Assembly (NCBI RefSeq): GCF_008831285.2
Contig: NC_045140.1
Location: forward strand, 19,218,370 to 19,282,369
Source of the DNA: Nymphaea colorata
Lineage: Eukaryota; Streptophyta; Magnoliopsida; Nymphaeales; Nymphaeaceae
Length of the DNA stretch: 64,000 bases
Direction of reading: 5' to 3'
The notes under the pieces are model-generated. The model was not told the origin of the DNA, searched no databases, and was given only the letters and a program-made list of their open reading frames with translations. This document shows, piece after piece, positions 24,242 to 36,599 of this stretch. The first letter of the stretch is position 1. Each line of letters starts with the position of its first letter. The position numbers were made by a program, and so were the translations under genes.

Positions 24242-25336
24242 TCATTTTGTTCCTTTAATATACCGAAAAATTCTTTTGACTGCTTGCCAATGAGGCCATC
24301 CAGAATTACTTTGATAACGACTTACCAGACCGATAGAAAAACTTATGTCTGGTCTGGTACAAAGCATTAAATACATCAGACTACCAACTGCTTGTGCATA
24401 TGGAACATTTAATTTTTGTTGTTCTTCACTGGGACAATCACTCCTGCTTAAGTTTGCTCCTTTAGCTATAGGAGTCCCAATTGGTTTACAGTCTAACATA
24501 CGAAATTTCTTCAAGATATGATCAATATACCGTTCCTGGCTTAAACTCAGGATTTTTGAGTTTCTTTCTCAAGTGATTTTTATTCCTAATATATAGGATG
24601 CTTCACCCAAGTCCTTCATTTCGAAGTTTTTGTTTAGCCAAGTCTTCGTTTTGTATATCATATCGTTATCATTTCCTGTTAATAATATGTCATCAACATA
24701 TAATGATAGAATACAGAAAAGACTCCCACTTTTCCAAACGTATACACAGTGGTCTAGTTGGTTTGCTACAAACCCAAGTTTTGTAATTGCTTTGTGAAAA
24801 GCAAAATACCACTGTCTTGGAGATTGTTTCAGTCCATATAACGATTTATTCAACTTGTACACTTTGTCTTCTTTTTCCTTGATGACATATCCCTGCGGTT
24901 GAGTCATATATATAGTTTCTTTTAACTCACCGTTCAGAAAAGCAGTCTTCACATCCATCTGACAAATATCCAGGTCATAGAATGCCGCGATAGCCAAAAT
25001 TATTCTGATTGATGCGAACTTTGCAACTGGCGAATAGGTCTCTGAGTAATCAATTCCTTCCTTTTGGGAAAAACCTTTCGCCACTAGTCTGGCTTTGAAT
25101 TTTTCAACTGATCCATCAGCTTTATACTTCTTCCTTAGCACCCATTTACATCCAATGGGTTTTCTGTCATTAAGAAGATCTACTAATTCCCAGACTTTAT
25201 TCTTTTCTATGGATTCAATTTCTTCATCCATAGCATTCACCCAATCTGACGATTCATGTGAGCTTACCGCTTCATCATATGTCAGATTGTCAGACATTTC
25301 GTCAATGTCTGCTAGGTAGCATAGCTCCTCTGCCAA
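24242..25336 (-). pseudogene. Copia reverse transcriptase, broken
   Basis: 25336-24569 contains KPIGCKWVLRKKYKADG, FKARLVAKGFSQ, the active-site strand LYVDDILLTG and the connection region up to LGIKI, where a TGA (24569-24571) stops the frame. The same frame resumes at 24514 with CKPIGTPI and GSLMYLMLCTRPDISF and is stopped again at 24242. The TGA at 24569 fits a C-to-T change of an Arg codon, as expected from cytosine-methylation decay. Confidence 0.95.
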
Positions 25337-25353
25337 ATATACATAATAATCAT

Positions 25354-26706
25354 TTAAATATGAAGGAGGAGCTCTTGGTCTTTTATGACTGATAACGTCT
25401 GAGATGATGAAGTATTCATATCAGTTGGTTCATTGCCTAACTGATCTTCAGTAGGTTCATTTCCTGACTGTTCCTCAAATGATTCTTGTTCAGTTGGTTC
25501 ATTGCCAAACTGAACTCCAGTCGGTTCATTTCCTGACTGACCTCCAGTCGGTTCATTACCAGACTGTTCATCTGAATAAATCAGATCATCCAGTGTATCA
25601 TTTCGATATTCCACTGGATCATAATCTTTATTATTGAGTTCTTCTATGAACTCTACATCTCTACTTTCTATAAGTCCCATAGATGAATGATATAATCTGT
25701 AGCCCTTGGATCCTTTTGGGTATCCAATAAATATACATCTCACTGATCTATTATCTAGTTTATCCAATTTTGGATCTAGAATTTTCACGTGTGCTACAGA
25801 TCCCCATCTCCTTAAATATCTCAGATCTGATTTTATACCAGTCCATCTTTCATAAGGAGTGGTTGGGACTGCTTTGCAGGGCACTCGTTTTATTGTATAC
25901 ATAGCTGTCAACACAGCTTCTCCCCAAAAAACTTTTGGTAATTGTGCTCCTGCCAACATGGATCTCACCATGTTCAAGAGGGTTCTATTACACCTCTCAG
26001 CCACACCATTTTGTTGTGGTGTCCTAGGCATTGTCTTTTGCCTATTAATTCCAAGGTTTTTGCAGTATTCGAGGAATTCACTAGAAGTGTATTCTCCTCC
26101 TCGATCAGACCTTATGATTTTGATGTTCCTTCCAAGTTGTCTCTCGACTTCAGATTTGTATTCCTTGAATTTCTCAAGTGCTTCAGATTTATATCTGATT
26201 AAATATATGTAACCAAATCTTGAGAAGTCGTCAATAAAAGTTATGAAATATAACTTGCCACTATGAGTTTGGACCCTGAAAGGTCCACAGATATCAGTAT
26301 GAATTATCTCTAATAATTCAGTGGCTCGAATTACTTCAGATGGAAATGGTTTTCTTGTCATTTTTCCATATACACATGACTCGCATTTCGTAAAATCACT
26401 TAGATTTATGTCAGGTATTAAACCTTGTTGTGCTAGAGTCTGCATCTTTTTTATGCTTATATGGCTTAATCTTTCATGCCATAAGTTTACATTCACACTC
26501 ATTGCACAATCGAAATAAGCAGAACTTGAAGCTTCATTCATGTCATTCAATTTGAACATACCATGTTCTTTTACAAATTTTCCACTAAACATGAGTCTTC
26601 CATGTTTTCCTACTGTTACTTTTCCTGGAATAAAACGTACTTCAAAACCTTTCCCAGTTAGTGCAGGAACTGACACTAGATTCCTCCTCATGGAGGAGAC
26701 ATACAA
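25354..26706 (-). pseudogene. Copia integrase
   Basis: A long ORF with the GAG-pre-integrase zinc-binding part (LWHERLSHIS, then CESCVYGKM) and the integrase core: HTDICGP (Asp), IRSDRGGEY (Asp), PQQNGVAER (Glu). It ends with a Gln/Asn/Glu-Pro-Thr repeat region (GNEPT repeated about five times) before a frameshift near 25390 that separates it from RT. It is also out of frame with the upstream protease segment. Confidence 0.96.
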
Positions 26707-27302
26707 AACTTCGTTACAACACTTGTACCCTCAACATTTAAACGATATGCCCCAATTCCCATGACATCACAATAAGAATTGTTTCCCATATAGACTTTGT
26801 GGGTTCCCGGACTCAGATTTTTCATGTGGATCACTCCTTCTTTCGTCTTCGCAATGTGACGAGTTGCTCCTGAATCGACCCACCATCCAGTTAGATCTCC
26901 ATCTGCAAACAGACATTCTGATACGACACAGATGACTTCCCTGTCAGAGTCTCCTTGAGGCTTCCTTCTGTTGTAGTTGCCCCGACCAATGTTGTCTTTC
27001 TTACTCGGGAATTTTGTCCTGCAATTCTTCTTTATATGTCCAGGCTTCCCGCATCTGTAGCATTTCACTACAGTTCCTTGATATTTCTTAGTACCTGCAT
27101 AATTGCTCTTGAACTTGCCATCGTTTCGATTTTTAAATTGTTTTGATTTTATAGGCACATGACTACCAGCAGGTTTTTCCTGGACTGTCATCAACTCTGT
27201 TCTATTTTTCTTGGTCAGTCGTTGTTGCTGTAGAGCTAACTGTATGGGAAGCTTTTCTAACGTAAGGGTATCAAATTGAACACTCAAAGCAGTAACTGCC
27301 AT
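26688..27302 (-). pseudogene. Copia gag C-terminus and protease
   Basis: Contains the nucleocapsid zinc knuckle CYRCGKPGHIKKNC (Cx2Cx4Hx4C) and the aspartic protease motif WWVDSGATRH. It is in frame with the gag N-terminus but separated from it by a TGA at 27306-27308. It ends prematurely at 26688 because of a one-base frameshift just before the integrase ORF. Confidence 0.95.
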
Positions 27303-27305
27303 ATC

Positions 27306-27830
27306 TCAAGAAGGAGGTAGGCTGTTCAGGATTGTGCTGATCTGCATATTGTCAGATATGACATTCCCTACCACAGCTAAATCTTTAGCCATGACCAACA
27401 TCTTGTTGACATGGTCCATTACATTATCTGACTCTTTCATCCTATAGGAATTGTATTGTTCTTGCAGTAGCTGTATGTGCATCGCAGTCATGGTATTGTA
27501 TTTAGAAGCGATAGTATCAAACATATCCTTGGCAGTTGGACAATCCTCAAAGACTCTGATTTGATCATCTTCCATGAAGGCTAACATAATTGTTTTAGCC
27601 ATTAGATCATCAGAAGAAAATGACTCATATGCCTTTTTCTCTTCATCTGTATGTTTGTCTCCTAAAATTGGAAAAGGCTCGTTGATTACATAAACTAGTC
27701 TTTCTAGGGTCAAGGCCAACATTATTCTATGCTTCCATGCATGGAAATTTGTCCCATTCAGTTTTTCGGTCTTAGCTAATTCAGAAGCTCCGACTCTTGA
27801 TGTCATTTCTAAATTGATTTCCCATGGCAA
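27306..27830 (-). pseudogene. Copia gag N-terminus
   Basis: A 174-residue capsid-type segment with LNGTNFHAWKHRIMLAL and LLQEQYNSYRM, hallmarks of copia gag. The premature TGA falls where relatives have Trp (LPPS-W-D), consistent with a G-to-A change. Confidence 0.93.
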
Positions 27831-29841
27831 GTTAAGAACAACAATAGCAAATAGAAATAAAATTTACAATAAATATCACATCAAGAGGTCTTAAAATAAA
27901 TATGCATGTACATCAATCTCAAACAACATTCTAAAATAATATTTAGAACAAGAGAATTATAGATTAAATTTAATACGTATATAACTCTTTTTCAGAGTCA
28001 TTTTCATTTTCAAAACCCTCTTTCTCCACTGTTTAACAACAAGCTAGAGGGTGCCATACGAAATTTCGTATAAGAGCAAGGTTTTCCGCTAAAATTGCTA
28101 AATAAATTTCCGGAACCCCTTATAGCAATTTATAATAACGCTGAGAGTCCCCATAAGTAATTTCTTATAAAGTTCCAGGTCTTTGATGAGAATTAACTTT
28201 CGCGAGCCTCTTTTTGAAAAACTTTTCAGCAAAAATGTTGCGGCTTTAATTTATGAAAAGTGTAACAGCCTATTTGAAGATCAAGCGTAATTGAAGGACA
28301 TTTTTGTAATTTGTGAACTTGGAGTATAAAGTTCTTTCCGCCCGTTTTCTTTTTTCATTTTCACTTTCGTTTTCTCTCTCCTCCCGAGAGTTCTTCCCTC
28401 TCGTGTGAAAACTACCGCAGCGCCTGTTCGTCCTGAGCGTGAAAGCTGCGTTGGTGCCGCCTCCTTGGTCCAAGCCGAGAGTTGCGCTCCGGCGGGGTTG
28501 CTCTAGGGTGGAGGATACGGCGTGAGGCTAGCTTCACAATACGGTGGTCACGCACGGTTGTAACTCGAGTGAGGGCGCATGAGTTGGTGGGACCGCATAC
28601 TGGTCGGGTTCGGCGAGGTTGAAGGTGCACTTGACGGACTGCCCTGTTCCAAGCCGTGAGTTGTCTCAGGGCACCCGGCCGAAGGGCTGGTTATTATGTT
28701 ACTTAAAATGGAGGGGACCGCGTGAGGCTGGTTTCACAGAGCAGCGTACACCTCCCGATCTCGGCAGTGGAAGGATAACAAGCCGTTGCTCCCCTCCCTT
28801 GCTTACCCGAGCCTGACCCCAATCCTTTTGGGTAACTTCGTGCCACTCAGAGAGCGGCGGGAACTTTTCCCTGTCAAGCAGGGAGCTGGCAAAACCAGTG
28901 ACCGGAGCTTTTCTTGTCGGCATTAGAGAAAACAGGTCACCCACTGCTCACAGGTGAGTTTTGGATTTTTGGGTTTCCCTGATCTCTGGCTACACTCGAG
29001 TGACTGCCGTTTGCTGAGACAAGGGTAAACAGACAGAGAGAAAATTTTCTTGAAATCAGACGCGTCTTCCTCTGTGCTCAAGCCCAAATCACTTCTCTGC
29101 CATCATCAGGAGGAAGACGCCAGGGTTCCTAACGTTTGGTGTTGGCTGCTCATCGGCAGAGAAGGCAGGAGCAGAGGAGTCGAGGTTTACAAGAAAGTGG
29201 GTCATTAAAAAAATGTGAGAATGACAAGAACCACAAGCCCTAACGCTTTCTGCCCCTTTGTGAACAAATTTTCGTCACTCAGTTTTAAAGTTTGAGGGCC
29301 AAAAAAAATGCCAGACAAGGCAACAGGGACGAAGCAAATCATACTAATCACGGAGGATTTCTCATCTGTAACAGAGGGTTTTCAAAAAAGAAGGAACTCT
29401 CAAACAAGGTATATGTTTTCCTTTTTTTTTTTTTTTTTTTGTTCCTTTAGGTTCTCTGCTTTGTGAAGTCGACAATGCTGTCTGAAATTGGCAGCATTGT
29501 CTGATACAGAAGATTTTATGGTCTAAGCATCTCAAAGGAACAGAGGACAAATAAACTGAAATACCATGTTCTAGAATGACAAGCACATAAACTTCATGGA
29601 TCGATTTGCAGTCATCATGCTTCTTGAATAACATGTTCAAAAATAATTGAGCATGCTAATTTGCATACAGAAAGCCTTAACTTGCTTCATCCACACAGCA
29701 TAGTTCTAAACTTTTGATCTAGCATGTTTTCATCATTCACGGAACATGATTCTAAGAACATGATGCATATTTACGCATTCACAGCATGATGCATATTTAG
29801 GCATTCACCAAGGACATCACAGAAGTCTGAAAGGACTTACT
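27831..29841 (-). other. Long untranslated leader of the copia element
   Basis: About 2.0 kb lie between the primer site and gag, with no coding frame of recognisable type. 28400-28960 is GC-rich and contains two diverged copies of CCAAGCCG(A/T)GAGTTG followed by GCGTGAGGCT. Two 24-25-bp tandem units with AAATATGCATCATG lie near 29757-29806. A T-run of about 18 occurs near 29422-29440. Confidence 0.7.
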
Positions 29842-29859
29842 TCCTGGCTCTGATACCAC
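29842..29859 (-). promoter_or_regulatory. Primer-binding site, initiator tRNA-Met type
   Basis: In element sense TGGTATCAGAGCCAGGAA follows the 5' LTR after one to two bases. TGGTATCAGAGC is the standard complement of the plant initiator tRNA-Met 3' end used by copia elements. Confidence 0.9.
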
Positions 29860-30166
29860 TGTTGGACGTTTTTCTATGCAGCAGAAATCTCCCTATGTTG
29901 GTTCAGCAAGATCTCCAGCGTCCTCTGTGAAGAACAGCAAACAAGAGCAAGAGGAAGAGGAAGAGAGAGAAGATAAGTCAGTTTTATTTTGGGGTTTTCT
30001 TCCAAAGGGCTTCTCACGGATTATCATCTTGAGAGTTTGCTAGGAATTTAAAGCCCAGCCCTTTAGGTTTTCCCCAACCCTAGCTACGGTTACGTGGGAG
30101 ATTCTTTAGGAGATATTGTAGGAGTACTTTTAGATTCGGATAGGGCTCAATGGCCACTATCCAACA
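29860..30166 (-). repeat. Copia 5' LTR (307 bp)
   Basis: Pairs with 23249-23572. It is 17 bp shorter and differs at three other sites that I can see. Because transcription starts here, the deletion is expected in any daughter copies. Confidence 0.97.
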
Positions 30167-30400
30167 AAAAGATCCTGCACCAGCCATCAAAACTTAGTTC
30201 TTCTTGTCGCTGTCCTTCTGTTGTCTGTCCATTGTGCTGAAAAGATCCTGCACCAGCCATCAAAACTTAGAAGAAGAAGAAGAAGAAAAGGAAGAAGAAG
30301 AAGACCAAGAAAAAGAAAAAGAAAGAACAAATGAGAGAGAGTACCTTGAGAAGGAAAGCTGCGGACGGGTCGAACCATTTTGGAAGTTTGCCTCCTAAAT
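30167..30400 (-). pseudogene. 5' flank of the RING2 unit, right of the copia insertion
   Basis: Matches the region upstream of the RING2 ATG in the inverted repeat (GATCCTGCACCAGCCATCAA, the GAAGAA tract and CGGGTCGAACCATTT). The GATCCTGCACCAGCCATC unit occurs twice, at 30171 and 30246, a local tandem duplication that also carries a second copy of the ATG-proximal sequence. Confidence 0.8.
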
Positions 30401-31239
30401 TTTGGTATGACCAAGTAGGTACATGCTCGCATGGCCATCTTCTTCAGTTACCTATGCCTCCAAATAGTACAGATGCATTTCTTTCCTATTTACCTCATCA
30501 GTTTGTTCTTTTGCTCTAGCTCATGCACTCGCTAATATATCTATGCTTTGGAAAACAGGATAACTTGTTTGATAACTTTTTTATGAGTTTTCAAAAGCAC
30601 AAATAAAATTTTGGGTGCAAAAAAGTACACATGGGTCTAAATATTTGTTAAGGAAGCACCTCGCTTTTGCTGTGTTGGTCATTCTTCAAAACATTTTTTG
30701 CTGGGTTATCTTTAACTCCAATGAATCCAAGTATTTCATTGATTTCACCCAAAATTGCAAAATTTTTAGCACACCCACATATTATGTGAGGACCTTTTTA
30801 TCATCGTTGAAAAAGTTGCAGTGCTTGAATTCAGAACATTCATATCTTAAAATGTTCCTTACTAAAATTGTTTTTTGTGTGGCCTGTACCAGGTACCTGG
30901 TATTGACACTCACTATGTTTTCAGTTCGCCTGACCAGACCAGTTATATTATGCCCCTTCAAACTTTTTAAATAAGTTTTTTTTTAATTAATGAACAGCCC
31001 AAAATATAGGTCATCTGAAACTAAAGGAAATAAAGCTGCCAGAAACGAAACATTTATCTCTTGTGAGAGACACAATACGCAAACCAATCGATCTAATGTA
31101 TATAGTATCATTTGCCTGCTTTTCTATGTTTAGTGGTACAAAGTCCATTTAAGAAAATTGAACGGCAAAATCTGGTTATTTAGACTCATTCAATCTCTAA
31201 TCAGAACCCATCTGAACCAACAAGATAGATGGTCAAGAG
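30401..31239. other. No gene recognised
   Basis: AT-rich. The plus-strand frame 30615-30974 has no splice context or recognisable motif. Confidence 0.5.
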
Positions 31240-32303
31240 AAAAATAAGAAAAAAATATATAATGACTATTTTTTCATTTAATATCAAGTTACACATTTTT
31301 ATCATTGTTTTTTTTTTTCTTAACCATCCTCTTACTTTAAATGGACAATCTTAGATGACTCTACACACACTCATTACAAATATACATTTATATAAAAAAA
31401 AAATGTAGATATTCTCATTCGGTTACTGATTGCTTCCGTATTAAATCTTACATTTTTTATATAAGTAATTTTGGTTTTTTCTCGTGAAAATGACCATACA
31501 CCACTAATTTGGGAGTTCTTCCATTTTCTAGCCGTAGTGGACTGGTCTACGGTCTTCGTCATTTTCAACAACATTCGTTGACGGTAGAGTTCCCGGAACG
31601 CAGGAATTGCCATCTCTCCGTGTTTTTTTTTTTCCCTTTGGTCAGTAGGTCCAACTTGTTAGCTTTACAAATTTATTCTATAAATATTAACAAAAAGGCA
31701 TGTGAACGCTTTGACGCATTTACAAAAGCATGCTACATTTTGGGAAATTATATTTTCAAGTCTCGTTAAGAATGTACATTTTGAGAAATTATATTTGCAA
31801 GTCTCGTTAAGAATGAACTCTTTTCGCGGGAGGTCTACAGTTGTGTTGGTACCAAGCCATAGTTTCAACTTTTCAAGCAATTATCATGGAATTAGCTCCC
31901 ATATTAATTTACTCTTTTTAAGCATGGAAGATTTGGCCTAACGTTTGATCCTTTCCTTTCCCACTGTTGATTTTATCTTCAAATTGTTTCAAGAAGGGCA
32001 AGGCTCTACCAAGTTGAAAAATACAACCAATGACTCAATGAGTGCATTGGGTGGCTAAATTTTGCCCGCCAAACCCACAAAACGCTCTGCTCTTTTGGCG
32101 GTGGTGCTCTCATCGCCACAGCAGAAACCTTCCTTCTTGGGAGTCTGGTGCAGCCTGTTATTTTGACCCAACTGTCCAAAACTTTACCTCCTAATTCTGT
32201 GGAGTTGTTTTTGTCTTCCCTTACAAGATGAAACTGCCGGCCTTCAATGCGATAATTTGGCATCAATGCGAGCAGAGATGATGCTGAAGCGGCATGGATT
32301 CCT

Positions 32304-34466
32304 ATGGTACTGCCCTTCGCCTTGCTAATTTCTTTTTTCGTTCTGTTTCATTCTTTTGTGATTACAAACCTTATATTTTTGTTGGCCTTTTTGGTGGAAA
32401 TGGTGACCACCCATTGCTTGAGTCTTTAATGGGAATCATTCTTATCAGTATGCTTAAGAGTTGAAATGACGGACACCAAGATTTCCTGTATGGCAATTCA
32501 CAGATACTATATGCAGCGACATTTCCGATGCCATTTATGCTTCTGATAATTTACAGTCATCCATCCGCCATTATCTTCCCTTTTTCCCATGTCTTTCTTT
32601 GTTCCATTCTGTTTTTCTGTCCTCTCCGCATAGTTGGTATTCTGAATGATAGCCTGAAATGTTTACTTCTTTATGATCTTTTTTTTTGCTTAGTTCTTTA
32701 ATAACGCAAACGAGTAAATCGACGTGCAGAAATGGGATTTTGAAGAAGCCTTTCAGATGGGTCTTCCTGGGCATGACATGGCTGTTGCTCTTGTGAATCA
32801 TGCACCTCTAGATCTTGGTTCTCAGCCTCCTCTGAGACAGGATACATGTGCCCCTCTGGTTTCAGGCACAGATTCCTTCTTGTGTAAAAGGAATTGCGAT
32901 GTTCCCTCAAATTCTCCCGTCGGTTCAGCTTGCATGAATTTACCTTCTCGAGGCCGGAGCAAGTCTATTCGGATTCATACGCTAAGCAATAGAAATACCG
33001 ATACTTTCTTTCGACCTGACGGTGCTCTGAACTGCAAAGATTGGCCTGCTTTTAACAATTGGGTATGCTCGTCTCCGGGTTGCATATCTCCTTCATTTCT
33101 GTTATTCGATGAATTGCGTGGTAGTGGCAGCAGCAGTAGGCTAAAAGAAAATGCTTGCTCAAGTTCTTCTACAACCAATACATTCTGTACGTCGAGTCTG
33201 TCAGTTCGAACTAATGGGTTGCGAACGTTGAGATGTCATGCTGCAGATATAGAAGCAAGGCATGAGGATGAACCATTCATTGGCTTCACTGAAGAGGCCT
33301 GGTCATCATCGTCTGGGTGCTTGTCCCCTTCCTTTATCTGTTTTGATGAGCTTCGCACCAGAGATGCCACCTTTGGTAAATCTCTTGGCATGTGGGAAGT
33401 GCAGGTTGATCCTTTGTTCTCTCAGATACTATCATCATATGAAATTCTAGAGAATTCTTATTTTTCGGTGTCAAAACCCTTAGATGAGGAGGCTCTCGTT
33501 CTTCTAAGAAAGTTAGCATCCCTTCATCTTGGAACAAGATCTGATGCATTCTTGGAGGTCAGAAAAGTCCAGAGAGTAAATTCCGTTGATGGCAAGGAAG
33601 GTTGTGCTTCTCTTCTTTCTTCAGAGCTCACTGGTTCAGGGAATCCTTCTCTGAGTGGCAGGACATCTTTCACTGGTTCGCTTCCACAAAACCCATTACC
33701 AGCTATAGATGAGGTTCCCTTCCCCACAGGTTTGGACAATCTTGAAGGCCTTGAAGATGATGGACCTCTCTTCTGGCCTTTCGATCAAAACTGCCTCAGA
33801 TATGATGAGCTAAACTGGGACTTGTGTATCTCTCCATCTCGTAGGAACAGAGTTGATGCTTGCGTGACTCCAACATTCAGACATGGGAAGAATACCAACT
33901 TGCAACTTCGTAGAAGTGCCATTCAGAATAGCAGGAGAAAAAACCAAGCTTGTAGACCTCATGATCACTCTGTTTTCGACTATGATTCAACGAAGGAAGG
34001 CAGACCCACTTCAAGTCCAAATGTGCTTGCAAAAATACGGACCAGAGCTAGTATCCGCAATGAGGAAGATAAAATGGCTGCGGATAAACAAACATGTTCT
34101 GGTTATTCTCTCCTCAAGACGAAAAATGGAGTGAAATCTCGCCTTGGAGTTCAGTAATCATGCCATGACCAAAATAGCTTTTGTAATGTTTCAACTGATG
34201 GAAGCTGCATGGACAAACCACGAGAACATTCCAGTGGTGATTTGAGACGTGCGGGCGAGCATGTTGGTCAATTACTTGAACTTTCAGTCGAAGACAGTCA
34301 AGTGCTCGTACAGATCATCTTTTGGCCTATCCAGGAGTCCATGTCTGTTGAGGCATTGGTGGGCATGGAAGAATTTGATGGGCATGAAGGCATCCCCACT
34401 GAACTAATAGGGAATCAATTTTCTCCAGAAGATTTCACCAGAGAACCTGTGAGTTCAGCATTATAA
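32304..34466 (+). CDS. Gene U, left copy: unknown plant protein
   Basis: Main coding block 32730-34157, after an acceptor (CGTGCAG). A start is possible at ATG 32304-32306, which abuts a GT donor and would make a 423-bp first intron; the reading then is M-KWDFEEAFQMGLPGHD. The protein (~475 aa) is Ser-rich, with a motif repeated twice, GCISPSFLLFDEL (~33078) and GCLSPSFICFDEL (~33315), and a later QNCLRYDELNWD. Lys/Arg clusters near the C-terminus suggest a nuclear protein. No known domain recognised. The frame ends at TAA 34155-34157, but the same frame continues open to 34466 (LRRAGEHVGQLLEL, VEALVGMEEFDGHEG), and that tail is conserved in the right copy. The tail may be lost by nonsense or reached by splicing. 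Confidence 0.65.
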
Positions 34467-35868
34467 AGCTGCAGTTTCGATAAGTGAATCTAATGGTTAT
34501 AGTAAGAGCTGACCAAAGATTTCTCAACATCATCTTTGGTCTACCATCTTTTCTACTTCTGGGGATGCTGGTACAATGTTCAGGAAACTCGTGCAATGTG
34601 GGCCGCCTCTAGTGAGTGTTTGTTTCATCGTCGGAAAATGTATTTGGAAAGACTTACACCGAGATATTTGGAGTTATTTAGATGTGCTCACATGGTTTTT
34701 TTCATTTGAGCAGATTTGAGAACTTCATCCTAATACTGGAAATGTTTCTTTTATTCTAGCTATATTCTTCACTAAACATCCGGCCAACAGTCCTCAAGTT
34801 AAGTTAGTTCTTCCTTGTAAATGCATCTCCTGCGCTACTTAAAGAGACCTATCGGCTTCTTTCATTTATCTGTCCTATGTTCCTATATAAGTTCCAATAC
34901 TTTCTAGCATGTTAGGTATCTTTAAAAACCAATTCTGTGTCAAAAAACGAAAAAACGAAGGTTAAAACCATCATCACGTGGTCCCTGCTGAGAAGTACCA
35001 AGAAGTCGGTTAATGATAAGGAAGGAACTACGCCCAGCAAGTTAGACAGAGACCAAATGTATCAAATGCAAAGGCAAGAGCAATATAAAGGGCATGAACC
35101 ATAGGTTGATTCCAACAGCTCCCATGTTTTCAGTTGTAACTAATAGTTTAAGCCTTCAGCTAATGTGACAGCGAGAGTGAGCAGGATCTATCGATTCTAG
35201 ACTCTCTGAACAATTGAATTGTAGAGGAAGAAAGAAGTAACCGAGATGGGAACCTGATCAGTGAGACAGACCAAGTAAGCAAAAACAATGTAGAAAGCTA
35301 ATAACAAATGCTGAAAAAAAGAATGAACAAGTACCCAACTTCTCCATGCAAATGAATGTCTCGTCTAATAGATGCGACACTTTAATAAGAAGAAAAGAAA
35401 AAATAAATAAACATCATTACCTGAAATAATTATCCTCGTAAGCACTAAGTACTTATGCAGCAGCTTGATAAACATATAATACTCCAAACGAGACGACAAC
35501 CTAAAGGATAGGAATGTTTTCTTTGCTTCATTATCCATCTACTTTTACTATATTCAAAGAAAAGCTCAGAAAAAGAACGGTTGAATCCAAGAGGATCCGA
35601 TGGGTATTCACATTGCTTCATTGTCCCTGAGTTGGAGAAAACTCACCCTGCCCCTTTGGGGTGTTGATCTGGCGCTCCAATGAGAGTCCTATGATCCTAT
35701 CGTCAGTTGAGAGTCCTATCGATCAGTTCGTCGTAGGTGCTATTCATATGCACTATAAACAGTGACAAGTGATGCTCTAATTGATGAGTGCACCAAAGTA
35801 GTCCTGAACTGCAAGAGTAGGGAAAAGGAGAAAGGGTTCTGTCCTTTCTTCTGGCAGCTTCCACTCAC

Positions 35869-35989
35869 CTGGAGAAAACTCGTCGTTTTGCTCTCGCTTG
35901 CATCTTGTTTTAATTTGCAACACAATTCCTGGATCAACATATTTAATATCTTCAGTGTGAAATGGGCCAAACGGCTCAAATATGAACAT
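35869..35989 (-). CDS. Minus-strand exon candidate, left copy
   Basis: Starts at an ATG (MFIFEPFGPFHTEDIKYVDP) and ends at a strong donor, CCAG|GTGAGT, after 121 nt. The right copy at 47085-46965 preserves start, length and donor with only conservative residue changes. A possible continuation around 35700-35640 reads GAPDQHPKG before another GGTGAG. Unassigned. Confidence 0.4.
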
Positions 35990-36599
35990 GGCTAAAGTTC
36001 GATTAGAAAAAATTGAAGAATGTAAACCAAAATAAATAGATCAAATCTGTCTTGGCGTATGAAGACGAGCAAGGGTTGGAGACTATTTAATAAAACTAAT
36101 GTTGGCTCACCAATAGACATCAAATCCATATGTTTGGTGTTTTCAATATGCATGGATAGGTAATTTGATTGATTTGCATGTGAATCTAGTGGAACTTGAG
36201 TAAAATGCAATAAACACATAGTTTGGTTTTGGGCGACAGAAAAGAACTGAACCGGGACGTTGCAGTTCAAGTTACGGTTTTGGTATGTGAATCAAAGAAG
36301 AGGAAAGAGTGAGCCGAGCTGGTCTTGCTGAGTTACACTGCATGAATACAAGAAACTAAAACATGTATACACGTAAATATATGAGCGCAGACGCTCCACA
36401 ATGGTTCCTCGAATCAAACGCCCTCTTATAGAAGATCAGAAACAGAGAGGAACGTACTTGGAAACCCCCACCGTAACAAGAAACGCTCCGCCATTTTAAT
36501 TCATCTAGTCTAGTTAAATGATACCCATCTGGTTTAACTATACAATAATTGTTATTTTCAATTAATTTAATCCGATTAATCCCTGTTTGCTGTTCCTTT

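Larger units (their letters stand above)
23249..30166 (-). mobile_element. Ty1-copia LTR retrotransposon, decayed coding region
   Basis: Full-length element on the minus strand, flanked by the 5-bp duplication AAAAG (23244-23248 and 30167-30171). LTRs begin TGTTGGA and end TCCAACA. Domain order in sense is gag, protease, integrase, reverse transcriptase, RNase H, which defines copia. It has a tRNA-iMet primer site and a polypurine tract. I count three in-frame stops and two frameshifts in gag-pol, so it cannot make its own proteins. The two LTRs differ at only three positions plus a 17-bp indel. It sits in the 5' flank of the RING2 fragment; the uninterrupted site survives in the inverted repeat (about 4535 and 5500). 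Confidence 0.97.

Noticed and set aside
23738-27830. Gypsy-type retroelement
   Set aside because: Integrase lies before reverse transcriptase in element sense and the motifs are copia-type.
28270-28944. Several short ORFs in the copia leader
   Set aside because: High GC content makes chance ORFs likely. No shared motif, frame or homology to known proteins is evident.
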